Of a DNA stretch of 25,155 bases, positions 16,899-24,802 are shown one piece after another (within the stretch, counting starts at the first letter, position 1; each line of letters opens with the position of its first letter). The notes below the pieces were generated by a model, which did no database searches, was not told the DNA's origin, and worked only from the letters and a program-made list of their open reading frames with translations. The position numbers were made by a program, and so were the translations under genes. The stretch comes from CAYVBE01 sp964448935 (GTDB taxonomy: Bacteria; Planctomycetota; Brocadiia; SM23-32): positions 1-25,155 of the forward strand of contig CAYVBE010000039.1 in assembly GCA_964448935.1 (NCBI GenBank), read 5' to 3'.

Positions 16899-19559
16899 TC
16901 AGGCCAGGTCCTTGCGCCTTCTCCAGTACCACTCGGCCGCCAGCAGTCCCACCAGCGGGATCAGCCAGAGCCAGTTGTCGAACACCTCGATCTGCCGACG
17001 CACCTCGGTGCGCTCCGGCGGCACGTCGAGCGCCTGCAAAAGCTCGGGCAACTGACGGATCTCCAGGTATCGCCCGCGCGAAAGCTGCGCCAGCTTGCGC
17101 AGCAGCGCGCTGTCCACGGCCACCCGGGTCTGCTCGAGCCCCGCTGAACTAACCTCGAAGCTCACCAGGTTCGCCGCGCCCGCCAGCGCCTCCGACGCCG
17201 TCACCTCGTACCCTCCCGGCTCGGCCGGCACGTAGAATCCATGATACATGCCCTCCATGTTCGGCACGGGGTTCAGCGCCACCGGCTGCCATCCTCCATC
17301 CTCCGCCCTCCGCACGCGGGCCATGAGCTGCGGGGCGGTCATGGGCTCCCATATCTCGTCGAGTGCGCTTGCGTAGATGGACACGGGCTCGCCCGGACCG
17401 GCGGCTCCGGAAACCTCGAAGTTGATCCGCCTGTCGTCCCCGCGTAGCCGCGAGAGGGCCATGAACTGGATGGCCTGTCCCCAGAAGCGCGCGTGGAATT
17501 TGTCTCCCACCCCGTCGCGCAGCCGGAACAGCCGGTCGGTGCCAATGAACAGCACCTTCCCGTTGCCGTAGCGGTGCCAGGCGATCAGCGGCGTCGGCTC
17601 GGCGCCGGTCACCACGGTGGACAGCTCGGCCAGCACCCGGGCCCCGCGGCGGGCGCCCTGCAGGGGCGGCACGCGCACCAGGGGTTTCACCTTGGTCCAT
17701 ATCTGCCGGTTACGGCTCTCGCCCTCCAGAAGCTGCATCACGGTCCCCGCCTCGCCCTCGGGCGTCAGCACGGGATATGCGTTGTCGTCCACCAGCGGCC
17801 AGTCCTCCTGCCGCGGCTCGACGGGCAGCATCTGCCCCACGGGCGTGTTGAGGTATTCCGTCGGGTTGTGCTTGTGGCCGGCCAGCACGATGAGCGCACC
17901 ACCGCGGTCGCGGATAAGCCGGTGCATCAGCTCGAACTGGTCCGACGTGAAGGTATCGGAGCGCACGTCGCCCAGAATGACCAGGTCGTAGGAGAACGCC
18001 TCCTCGGGGGCCTCGGGGAAGCGTCCCACGTGCTCGCGCGAGGCGCGAGCCAGTTCGCGGTCGCCCTCCGTGGTCATGAAGCGCACCTCCACCCGCGGGT
18101 CGCGTTTGAGCACCGCGCGCAGATAGCGGTATTCCCACCGCGGGCTGCCCTCGATGCAGAGCACCTTCAGTTTCTCGTCCTTCACGCGGATGGTGCGCGA
18201 GACGCGGTTGTTCTCCAGCAGGGCCTCGTTCGGCAAGGGGCTCAGCTCGACCGCGAGGTCGCGCCGGCCTGTTACCTCGTCCACTTCGAAGGTGATCTCC
18301 TCGATCTGGGGCCGACCCTCGATCAGCACCGGGTGCGAGGCCACCTGGGCGTCGTCCAGCATTACGGAAAGCGTTGTGGTGCGGTTCTCGTACCCCCTGG
18401 AGTCCATCTGCACGCGCACCCGCACGCGGTCGCCCACGAAGACCAGGTCCTGCATGATGACCGACCGCATGGCCACGTCGTCCGGCTCCGCCAGGCCGAT
18501 GGGAACCGGGTAGAGCGGGATGCCCCGGCGTCGGCACTCCTCGGCCACAGCCAGCGGGTCCTCCCCGCCCGTGTTTCCGCCGTCGGTCAGCATCAGCGCA
18601 CCCGCGACGGACTGCCGCCCGGCCTCGCTGAGCACGGTGCGCAGGGCGTCGCCGATGTGGGTGGCGTCGGCAGGCTCCCCTTCTCCGGGCCACCTCTCGC
18701 GGCCGGTGGGGCTCGCCTCAGCCGCGAACCGGTAGTAGCGCAGCTTCAGCCGCTCGGACAGCGCCTCGAAGACGTTGAACTGCTCGTGGGTCAGAAGCCG
18801 CCCGGCTATTTCGCGCCGGGAGACCCTGGCCAGATCCGACTGCATCTTGTTGGTAATCGGGGAGCCGGGATCGCGCAGGTCGGCCAGCAGGGTGCTCAAG
18901 CGGTCGGCGAGGTCGGACTGCTCCGGGGCCATCTCCTCGCTCACCGGCACGGCGCCCGCTGTGCGGTTGCTCAGCTCCTCCTGCTCTTCCCGCAGACCCT
19001 CGACCCGTGCCAAAAGCTCGGCAGGCACTGCGGTTTCTTCCTCCGCGCGCAGCCCGGTCAGTGTCCGCTTCAGGGCCTCGGACGCGCTCGCCTGCGCGTT
19101 CAGGGCCTCATTGAGCTTCTCGGCACGCATCAGCTCCGCCGCCCCGCGCATCCGGAGGCGCGCCTCGGCCAGGTCGGCCTGCGCGTGGGGCCTGACGAAG
19201 GGCATCCGACCGGTGGCCAGCGCGGCGTCCAGCAGGCTGTCCCGCGCCTTCCGCACGTCCTTTATCTCCATGCTCGCCGAATCATCCAGCAGCACAAACG
19301 CCTGCGCCGGCACCTCGTGGAACTCGGACACGCTCAGCACCGGCCGGAAGAGCAGCACGATGAGCAGAAACAGCGCCACCACCCGCAGAGCCGCCATGCC
19401 CACACGCTGCCAGGGGGCAACCAGCTTCTCGCGGCGGTACATCCAGACCGTGTAGGCGAGGGCCAGCGCCATCAGCAGCGCCATGACCGGCAGGGGCAGC
19501 CCGGTGCGCCACTCAAGGGCGCCCCACTGGATCCGGCTGTTGGCGATGACGGCGATCAC
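16899..19559 (-). CDS. Membrane VWA protein with helical insertion and GATase-like region
   Basis: An 886-residue protein. Two N-terminal membrane segments (about 22-41 and 55-72) precede a VWA domain. The MIDAS motif D92-D-S-A-S96 is followed by an unusual helical insertion of about 150 residues (about 105-255), after which the rest of the VWA domain resumes with DATHIGDAL and LTDGGNTGG (D326). Then comes an Ig-like region (about 365-455) and a class I glutamine-amidotransferase-like region beginning KVLCIEGSPRWEYRYL, with YDLVILGDV; I do not see a catalytic Cys-His-Glu set. The C-terminus has a membrane segment (NWLWLIPLVGLLAAEWYW) and a positive tail. The start is GTG, eight bases after GAGGA. 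It follows the BatA-type gene by 27 bases. It is probably a membrane-anchored metal-dependent adhesion partner of the MoxR ATPase. Confidence 0.85.
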   Translation of the reverse strand: MIAVIANSRIQWGALEWRTGLPLPVMALLMALALAYTVWMYRREKLVAPWQRVGMAALRVVALFLLIVLLFRPVLSVSEFHEVPAQAFVLLDDSASMEIKDVRKARDSLLDAALATGRMPFVRPHAQADLAEARLRMRGAAELMRAEKLNEALNAQASASEALKRTLTGLRAEEETAVPAELLARVEGLREEQEELSNRTAGAVPVSEEMAPEQSDLADRLSTLLADLRDPGSPITNKMQSDLARVSRREIAGRLLTHEQFNVFEALSERLKLRYYRFAAEASPTGRERWPGEGEPADATHIGDALRTVLSEAGRQSVAGALMLTDGGNTGGEDPLAVAEECRRRGIPLYPVPIGLAEPDDVAMRSVIMQDLVFVGDRVRVRVQMDSRGYENRTTTLSVMLDDAQVASHPVLIEGRPQIEEITFEVDEVTGRRDLAVELSPLPNEALLENNRVSRTIRVKDEKLKVLCIEGSPRWEYRYLRAVLKRDPRVEVRFMTTEGDRELARASREHVGRFPEAPEEAFSYDLVILGDVRSDTFTSDQFELMHRLIRDRGGALIVLAGHKHNPTEYLNTPVGQMLPVEPRQEDWPLVDDNAYPVLTPEGEAGTVMQLLEGESRNRQIWTKVKPLVRVPPLQGARRGARVLAELSTVVTGAEPTPLIAWHRYGNGKVLFIGTDRLFRLRDGVGDKFHARFWGQAIQFMALSRLRGDDRRINFEVSGAAGPGEPVSIYASALDEIWEPMTAPQLMARVRRAEDGGWQPVALNPVPNMEGMYHGFYVPAEPGGYEVTASEALAGAANLVSFEVSSAGLEQTRVAVDSALLRKLAQLSRGRYLEIRQLPELLQALDVPPERTEVRRQIEVFDNWLWLIPLVGLLAAEWYWRRRKDLA

Positions 19560-19586
19560 GTCTCGGGTCCTCGTCTTGAGTGGTCT

Positions 19587-21692
19587 CTAAGGTCTTTTGC
19601 GGGTCTGCCAGCGGGCGAACGCGGCCTCGGCCGCGAGCAGCAGCAGGGCGGCGCCCAACAGCAGCGGCCAGAGTTCCCGCCCCCTGCGCCCCTGCCGTAC
19701 CGCCGCCGCGGCGGACCTGTCCGGCCCAACCACCAGCACGTCCGGCACCACGCGCCGCAACGCGGACGGCTCCAGCGCCCGCACGTCTGATTCGGACGCC
19801 TCGGCGTTGACGGCCGTCGCCGTCCGGCGGTCGCCGAGGGCGACGGTGTAGAAGCCGATTTGAGCGGCGTCGCCCAGGCTGATGGACGAACCCCTGTCCT
19901 CGTCGGCCACCGCGAAGGTCTCCTTGCTCCCGTCGGGACGGGTGAGCACGCCATCCACCGCGGCCTCGCCGGAATCGACGGACACGAAAAGCGGGTCACC
20001 GACCACCAGCGGGGTGGCGGACTGCATGCTCTCGAAATGCGTGACGGCCTGCTGGACGATGATTGGGAAGACCGGACTGAGCGCCAGGTCGTGCCAGGAG
20101 CGGTCGGCGCTGGTGGTCAGCAGGAGCACCAGGCCGCGCCCGACGGACTTCTCCAGCAGCAGCGGCGTGCCGTCCGCCAGCCGAAGCAGCACCCGACTCT
20201 CGGCGTCCGGCTCCACTTCGAAATGCCCGCGCACGGAACTCTCGGTCAGCAGGTCGGTCGGCAGCTCGCGCAGGGAACTCACCAGCGGGTGTCCCGGAAT
20301 CTCCAGGTCCAGCGGCAGGCCCTCCTTGCGGTGGGTTATCTTGCCGAGCCGCGCCGGCAGCAGCGGCTGCTCGCCGCCCCGGAAGCGATCGTTGTACGTC
20401 TCGGCGTCCACCTTATCGCCCAGCAGGAAGAACACGCCGCCGCCGGATTCCACGAAATCCCGCAGAGACTCCGCGTTCTGGTCCGGCATGTCGGGCACGT
20501 TGGCCAGGAAGATGCTGTCGTAGCCGCTCAGCGCGACGGTGTTCAGTGCCAGCCAGGGCACCGTCTCCACTTGCAGCGACAGGTCGGTCCTCTCCACCCC
20601 GCCGGGCTGCAGGGCGGTGGTCACGTAGGTGGCAGCGCCGGTAATGAGCCCCTCGGAGGGCTCGCCGTCCACGGTCAGAACGCGCGCCTTCTCCCGCACG
20701 TGCGCCGTCAGCCGCCGTGCGTTGTCCGACGCCAACGCATCCGTGCCCGTGCGCGCCTCCAGCCGCAGCATGCCGTCCGACTGGAACGGCGCATACAGCG
20801 AGACGGACACGGTGTCGCCCGGCTCCAGCGTGCCGACCTCCTGCCGGTCAACCGCGGTCTCGCCGACGGCCAGCTCGACCGGGCCCACCTTCGCCGCGCC
20901 GGTGCCGAAGTTGCGCACCGTGGCCTCGTAGCGGGCGATGGTGTTGCGCCGCAGGGAGCCGGAGCGCCACCGCAGGTCGGTGACCGCCACGTTCTCGCTG
21001 CCGCCGGAGGCCGTGGAGACCACGATCACGCGGGCGTTGCCTGCCAGCGTCCGCAGGGCCGCCTCGGCGGGGGCCGGCAACTGTTCCCAATCGCTCCGCT
21101 GGAGGTCGGTCACCAGGTACACCTCGCGCTCGGGCGCGCGCATCTCGGTCGTCAGCGGCACCAGCCCCTCCAGCGCACGGGTCAGGTTCATACCCCCCCC
21201 GGTGGGGCGCACCTCCTCCAGCAAACTTTCGAAATCGGCCCTGTCGTAGCCGGTGTTGCGCCGGAGTATCTTGAGATCCTCGCCCATAAGGGCTAAGCCC
21301 ACCGGCCGTCCCTCGTCAATCGTGTCCAGCACACCGCGCACCTGCTCGACGGCGTGGTCGAACCGGGTCCGCGCGCCCGCCTTGTAGGCCATGCTGCCGG
21401 AAACGTCCAGCCCGATGACCGCCCCCACGTCCGTCGCCTTCACCGGCGCCGTGGTCGTGGGGCGGGCTATGGCCAGGATAATCAGCAGCAGGATCAGGCA
21501 CCGCAACAGCATCAGCAGGATGTCCTGCAGGCGCAGCTCGCGCGATTTCACCCGCACCACCCGCCTCAGCAGCCGCATGGCACCCCACTGAATGGTGCGC
21601 GACTGGTAGCGGTTCAGCAGGTGGATCAGCACGGGCAGCCCGGCCAGCACCAGCGCCGGCAGCACCCACGGGTTGAAGAAACCTACGTTCAT
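19587..21692 (-). CDS. BatA-type membrane protein with VWA domain
   Basis: A 701-residue protein. Its N-terminus has the BatA signature (NPWVLPALVLAGLPVLIHLLNR, then Q-x-G-A-M-R-L-L-R-R), a second membrane segment at about 57-76, and a VWA domain with the intact MIDAS D96-V-S-G-S100, a TGGGMNLTRAL segment (164-174) and VTDLQRSDW (D196). The middle of the protein (about 220-440) is beta-rich with CARDB/Ig-like character, followed by a GATase-like alpha/beta segment (YDSIFLANV) and a beta-rich end. The last residues form a membrane helix with a basic tail (WQTRKRP). It starts with ATG 35 bases after the DUF58 gene, with only a weak ribosome binding site. In Bat systems such proteins are integral membrane VWA factors next to MoxR; the role here is inferred. 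Confidence 0.88.
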   Translation of the reverse strand: MNVGFFNPWVLPALVLAGLPVLIHLLNRYQSRTIQWGAMRLLRRVVRVKSRELRLQDILLMLLRCLILLLIILAIARPTTTAPVKATDVGAVIGLDVSGSMAYKAGARTRFDHAVEQVRGVLDTIDEGRPVGLALMGEDLKILRRNTGYDRADFESLLEEVRPTGGGMNLTRALEGLVPLTTEMRAPEREVYLVTDLQRSDWEQLPAPAEAALRTLAGNARVIVVSTASGGSENVAVTDLRWRSGSLRRNTIARYEATVRNFGTGAAKVGPVELAVGETAVDRQEVGTLEPGDTVSVSLYAPFQSDGMLRLEARTGTDALASDNARRLTAHVREKARVLTVDGEPSEGLITGAATYVTTALQPGGVERTDLSLQVETVPWLALNTVALSGYDSIFLANVPDMPDQNAESLRDFVESGGGVFFLLGDKVDAETYNDRFRGGEQPLLPARLGKITHRKEGLPLDLEIPGHPLVSSLRELPTDLLTESSVRGHFEVEPDAESRVLLRLADGTPLLLEKSVGRGLVLLLTTSADRSWHDLALSPVFPIIVQQAVTHFESMQSATPLVVGDPLFVSVDSGEAAVDGVLTRPDGSKETFAVADEDRGSSISLGDAAQIGFYTVALGDRRTATAVNAEASESDVRALEPSALRRVVPDVLVVGPDRSAAAAVRQGRRGRELWPLLLGAALLLLAAEAAFARWQTRKRP

Positions 21693-21727
21693 CTATCGCG
21701 TTCGCTCTTGCGGTTTATCGGATCTGT

Positions 21728-22657
21728 TTACAGCAGACTCCTCTCGGCGGGCAGGTTGGTCTCCGCCTGACCTCTCAGGAACCGGTTCAGCGTCAGGTCC
21801 ACCGGCTGCGAGGTGTCCACCAGCATGTAGTCCACCTGGCTCCTGCGGCAGGCGTCCCGGATGGCACGCACGAACTTCCGGACCTCCTCGACGTAATCCT
21901 CGCGGATGCGCTGGGGCTGGGTGATGATGGGGCTCTCGCCCTCCAGACCCTCGAAGCGGCACGTGCCGCTGAAAGGGAACGTCAGCTCGTCCGGGTCCAT
22001 GGTGTGCAGCACCATGACGTTGTGCCCCCGGAAGCGCAGGTGGTCCAGCCCGGCGAGGAAGGCTTCCGTCTCGTCGAACAGATCGCTGAACAGCACCACG
22101 ACCGCGCGCCGGGAGATGCGCCGGGCGAACTCGTGCAGGATGGCGCCCACGTCGGTGCGGGGCTTGCCCTCGACCTGCCTCAGCTCCCGGTCGATGGTGT
22201 GGATGATGCTTTTGGTGCCCTGCGGCTCGATGTGGCTGCGCAGCTCGGAGTCGAACACCCCCAGCCCGGCCGAATCGTGCTGCTGCACGACGATGTAGGA
22301 CAGCGCGGCGGCCATGTACTTGGCATACTCCAGCTTGTCCACCGCGCCGGAGCCGTAGTGCATGGAGCTGGAGGCGTCCAGCAACATGTATGCCTTCAGG
22401 TTGGTCTCGGCCTCGTAGAGCTTGACGTAGTAGCGTGAGGTGCGGCCGTAGACGCGCCAGTCAATGTGCTTGATGTCGTCACCGGGCACGTACTGGCGGT
22501 GCTGGGCGAAGTCGGTGGAGAACCCGCGCAGGGGGGACCGGTGCATACCGGCCCTCATCCCCTCCACCACGTCGCGGGCCACCAGCTCCAGATTCTCCAG
22601 CTTCTGTAGAGTCTCCGGGTCCAGATAACCCTTGCTCTGGCCTGTCGGCACGGACAT
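21728..22657 (-). CDS. DUF58 domain protein with MIDAS motif
   Basis: About 309 residues, soluble, without a signal peptide. The DUF58 signature is clear: REYxPGDD-type QYVPGDDIKHIDWRVYGRT at 56-73, then YVKLYEAE. It is followed by a VWA-like core with MIDAS D94-A-S-S-S98 and VVVLFSDLFDE. DUF58 proteins are the standard partners encoded directly after MoxR ATPases and are thought to pass the ATPase's action to other VWA proteins. ATG at 22657 is preferred; an in-frame TTG two codons upstream (22663) is the alternative, and neither has a strong Shine-Dalgarno. The gap after the MoxR gene is 53 bases. Confidence 0.92.
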   Translation of the reverse strand: MSVPTGQSKGYLDPETLQKLENLELVARDVVEGMRAGMHRSPLRGFSTDFAQHRQYVPGDDIKHIDWRVYGRTSRYYVKLYEAETNLKAYMLLDASSSMHYGSGAVDKLEYAKYMAAALSYIVVQQHDSAGLGVFDSELRSHIEPQGTKSIIHTIDRELRQVEGKPRTDVGAILHEFARRISRRAVVVLFSDLFDETEAFLAGLDHLRFRGHNVMVLHTMDPDELTFPFSGTCRFEGLEGESPIITQPQRIREDYVEEVRKFVRAIRDACRRSQVDYMLVDTSQPVDLTLNRFLRGQAETNLPAERSLL

Positions 22658-22710
22658 AGGCAACTACCGGTGAATGAAACGGGGGAGACGAAGACCCCGG
22701 CGGGGTGCGT

Positions 22711-23733
22711 TCAGCCGACCGCCTCTTCGTACAGTTTCTCGTCGGCGGGTATTTCCTCCAGGAGGCGATCCACGAGGTCGTCCGTGGTCAGCCCCTCGCT
22801 CTGCGCGGCGAAGTTGGGGATGATGCGGTGGCGCAGCACGGGCTTCGCCAGGGCCTGGATGTCCTCGATAGACACGTAGCAGCGGCCACGGAGGATGGCC
22901 CGGCTCTTGCCGCCCAGGATAAGGAACAGGCTGGCCCGCGGGCCGGCGCCATAGCTGATCAGTTCCCGCACGAACTCCGGCGCCGACTCCTCCCCCGGCC
23001 GGGTCGAGCGTACCAGGCGCGCGGTGTACTCGAAGATGTGATCCGCCACGGGGATTTCCAGCACCAGGTCCTGACAGCGGATTATCTGCTCGGCGTGCAG
23101 CACCGGGTCCAGCTCCTCCTGGTGGGGCGAGGTGATGCGCTGCATGATCTCGATCTCCTCGTCCCAATCGGGATAGTCCACCAGGACGTTGAACAGGAAT
23201 CGGTCGAGCTGCGCCTCGGGCAGCGGGTAGGTGCCCTCCTGTTCGATGGGGTTTTGCGTTGCCAGCACGAAGAAGGGCTCCTCCAACGCGAAATCCTCGC
23301 CGCCGATGGACACCTTTTTCTCCTGCATCGCCTCCAGCAGCGCGGCCTGCGTCTTGGGCGGCGTCCGGTTGATCTCGTCGGCCAGGATTATGTTGGCGAA
23401 CACCGGCCCGCGGGCGAACATGAAACGCCGCTTGCCCGTCTCGGGGTCGTCCTGCAAAATCTCGGTGCCAGTGATGTCGCTGGGCATCAGGTCCGGCGTG
23501 AACTGGATGCGCTTGAACGAGAGGTCCATGCACTGGGCCAGGGAGGAGATCAGCAGCGTCTTCGCCAGGCCGGGAACGCCCACCAGCAGGCAGTGCCCGC
23601 GGGCGAAAATGGCGATCATCACCTCGTCAATGACCTTCTTCTGCCCGACGATGATCTTGCTCAGTTGCCCCAGGATGGCCTCGCGGGCCTCCGCCAGCTC
23701 CTCGACCGCCGTTTCCATCTCCTGTTCGGTCAC
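22711..23733 (-). CDS. moxR: MoxR-family AAA+ ATPase
   Basis: A 340-residue ATPase of normal length for MoxR. Visible motifs: Walker A GVPGLAKT (52-59), Walker B IILADE (115-120) followed by INRTPPKTQAALLEAMQE, sensor 1 ATQNP (N161), and QLDRF with the likely arginine finger R178. The C-terminal lid domain runs from about residue 215. The GTG at 23733 is chosen because GGGAGG lies five bases upstream and the protein then begins TEQEME; an in-frame ATG at 23757 adds eight residues but lacks a ribosome binding site. It is the first gene of the long minus-strand operon and lies directly behind a good promoter. Members act as chaperone-like ATPases that remodel VWA-domain partners, and three MIDAS proteins follow it here. 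Confidence 0.95.
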   Translation of the reverse strand: MTEQEMETAVEELAEAREAILGQLSKIIVGQKKVIDEVMIAIFARGHCLLVGVPGLAKTLLISSLAQCMDLSFKRIQFTPDLMPSDITGTEILQDDPETGKRRFMFARGPVFANIILADEINRTPPKTQAALLEAMQEKKVSIGGEDFALEEPFFVLATQNPIEQEGTYPLPEAQLDRFLFNVLVDYPDWDEEIEIMQRITSPHQEELDPVLHAEQIIRCQDLVLEIPVADHIFEYTARLVRSTRPGEESAPEFVRELISYGAGPRASLFLILGGKSRAILRGRCYVSIEDIQALAKPVLRHRIIPNFAAQSEGLTTDDLVDRLLEEIPADEKLYEEAVG

Positions 23734-23738
23734 ACTCG

Positions 23739-23744
23739 CCTCCC
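23739..23744 (-). promoter_or_regulatory. Shine-Dalgarno that decides the moxR start
   Basis: GGGAGG on the minus strand, five bases before the GTG at 23733. It supports this start over the ATG at 23757. Confidence 0.65.
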
Positions 23745-23761
23745 TGAAATTGCGCATTGAA

Positions 23762-23778
23762 CTGTAAGGATATTACAG
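23762..23778. promoter_or_regulatory. Dyad CTGTAA-N5-TTACAG over the -10 box
   Basis: CTGTAA (23762-23767) and TTACAG (23773-23778) are exact reverse complements with a five-base spacer. The dyad covers the -10 element of the moxR promoter and the bases just downstream, where a repressor would block transcription start. It may equally act as a small hairpin in the leader. No regulator gene is near, so the binding protein is unknown. Confidence 0.4.
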
Positions 23779-23798
23779 CATTCGTGCGGTCCGTGCAA
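23770..23798 (-). promoter_or_regulatory. Likely sigma70-type promoter of the moxR operon
   Basis: On the minus strand TTGCAC (23798-23793) and TAATAT (23775-23770) are separated by exactly 17 bases, with a T/A-rich -10 in otherwise GC-rich DNA. Transcription would begin about 30 bases before the GTG start of moxR. The -35 match is partial (TTG conserved). This is the only convincing promoter I see for the whole minus-strand run. Confidence 0.5.
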
Positions 23799-23955
23799 TT
23801 CCCACCCCCCTCACCGGACCCGTGCCACACAGGCGATCCGACGCCACGTCTTCGAGCAGGTACTCCTCGTATTGCTGCAGGTGCCGGACATTGATTTCGG
23901 AGACCTTCTTCACGCCCTCATGCTGCTCGTCGAGATACTTGACAAACCGGGCCAT
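23773..23955 (-). pseudogene. Fragment resembling the N-terminus of a tyrosine recombinase
   Basis: A 60-codon frame beginning MARFVKYLDEQ. Its first 36 residues (FVKYL, then VSEINVRHLQQYEEYLLE) match the pattern of the SAM-like core-binding domain of phage-type integrases, in which a helix of the form F-x-x-Y-L is followed by 'the-L-x-x-Y-x-x-Y-L'. The rest (after about residue 38) has no such resemblance and stops inside the moxR promoter, and there is no catalytic R-H-R-Y part. The frame is open upstream to an ATG at 24111 but that part looks random. Its position about 180 bases from a tRNA-Ser fits an integration remnant. Identification is tentative, from pattern only. Confidence 0.3.
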
Positions 23956-24138
23956 TCGGGGCCTATCGTGGCGCTCGTGTGTGCTTTGCTTCTTTGTGGC
24001 CTTCGAGTAAGATAGGGAGCATTGCACTGGCTCCAGGCAAGAAATGTTTCGCCCTGGTAACAGTATTGTAAGAACTGGCAATCCGGCCTGCGAGTCTGGA
24101 TGTCGTATCATTTTGTATGCAAAGAGCTTAGATGGTTA

Positions 24139-24229
24139 GGAGGGGTGGCTGAGTGGACGAAAGCGGCGGTTTTGAAAACCGCTGAGGCCTGATCGGCCTC
24201 CGGGGGTTCGAATCCCTCCCCCTCCGCCA
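24139..24229 (+). tRNA. tRNA-Ser (anticodon TGA)
   Basis: A complete class II tRNA. The acceptor stem GGAGGGG pairs perfectly with CCCCTCC, followed by discriminator G and an encoded CCA (24227-24229). The anticodon stem GCGGT/ACCGC closes a seven-base loop TTTGAAA with anticodon TGA at 24173-24175. A long variable arm (GAGGCC, loop, GGCCTC) is typical of serine tRNAs, and the T arm contains GGTTCGAATCC. Confidence 0.97.
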
Positions 24230-24254
24230 TTTCACAGGGTCAAACTGCCTTCTC

Positions 24255-24283
24255 TTGACAGACCGCTGCGCTCTCGGTACCGT
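24255..24283 (+). promoter_or_regulatory. Likely promoter of the nuoE-like operon
   Basis: A perfect -35 hexamer TTGACA (24255-24260) is followed after 17 bases by TACCGT (24278-24283), a weak -10. The start codon lies 40 bases further on. It sits between the tRNA and the first gene, where a promoter is expected. Confidence 0.4.
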
Positions 24284-24322
24284 ACGTCTTCCCCTCGTGC
24301 GCTCTATGCACCGGAGACGCGG

Positions 24323-24802
24323 ATGAAGCCGCAGACCGTGACCGAGCAGGAGACCGACGAGAAACTGCAGGAGATTCTTCGCTCCTACCAGGGCGAGCGG
24401 GGCGAGATGATCCCGCTTCTGCAGGACGTGCAGGACGCCTTCGGCTACCTTCCTCCGGATTCCATGTCCGCTGTGGCCAGGTTCCTGAACGTGCCCCGCA
24501 TGGCCGTCTACGAGGTCGCCTCGTTCTATTCCCAGTTCTACCTCACCCGCCAGGGCAGGCACCGCATCAGGGTCTGCCAGGGAACGGCGTGTCACGTGCG
24601 GGGCGGCAAGCGGATAATGACCGCCCTCCAGCGCGAGCTGGGCATCGAGCCGGGCGGGACCACGGACGATTATATGTTCAGCCTGGAGCGGGTAGCTTGT
24701 TTCGGCTCCTGCGCGCTGGCACCCGTCGTGGTGGTGGACGAGAAGGTCCACGGACGGATGACCCCTCAGAAAGCCCTCAATCTGCTGGAGAACCTGGAGT
24801 GA
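24323..24802 (+). CDS. nuoE: NuoE/HydC-like [2Fe-2S] subunit of an NADH-linked oxidoreductase
   Basis: A 159-residue protein of the 24-kDa complex I subunit family. It has the N-terminal helical bundle (ILRSYQGERGEMIPLLQDVQDAFGYLP) and a thioredoxin-like domain binding one [2Fe-2S] cluster: C85 and C90 in CQGTAC, C126 and C130 in CFGSC. All four ligands are present. The ATG follows GGAG by six bases. The next gene starts inside its stop codon. The family serves in respiratory complex I (NuoE), in NAD-dependent formate dehydrogenases and in electron-bifurcating [FeFe] hydrogenases (HydC/HndA). The form of the next gene favours the hydrogenase or formate dehydrogenase types, but the window ends before this can be settled. 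Confidence 0.93.
   Translation: MKPQTVTEQETDEKLQEILRSYQGERGEMIPLLQDVQDAFGYLPPDSMSAVARFLNVPRMAVYEVASFYSQFYLTRQGRHRIRVCQGTACHVRGGKRIMTALQRELGIEPGGTTDDYMFSLERVACFGSCALAPVVVVDEKVHGRMTPQKALNLLENLE

Noticed and set aside
24205..24229. Second copy of the tRNA-Ser 3' end as an attachment site
   Set aside because: I looked for a repeat of this sequence in the intergenic region and near the window start and found none. A partner copy could lie outside the window.
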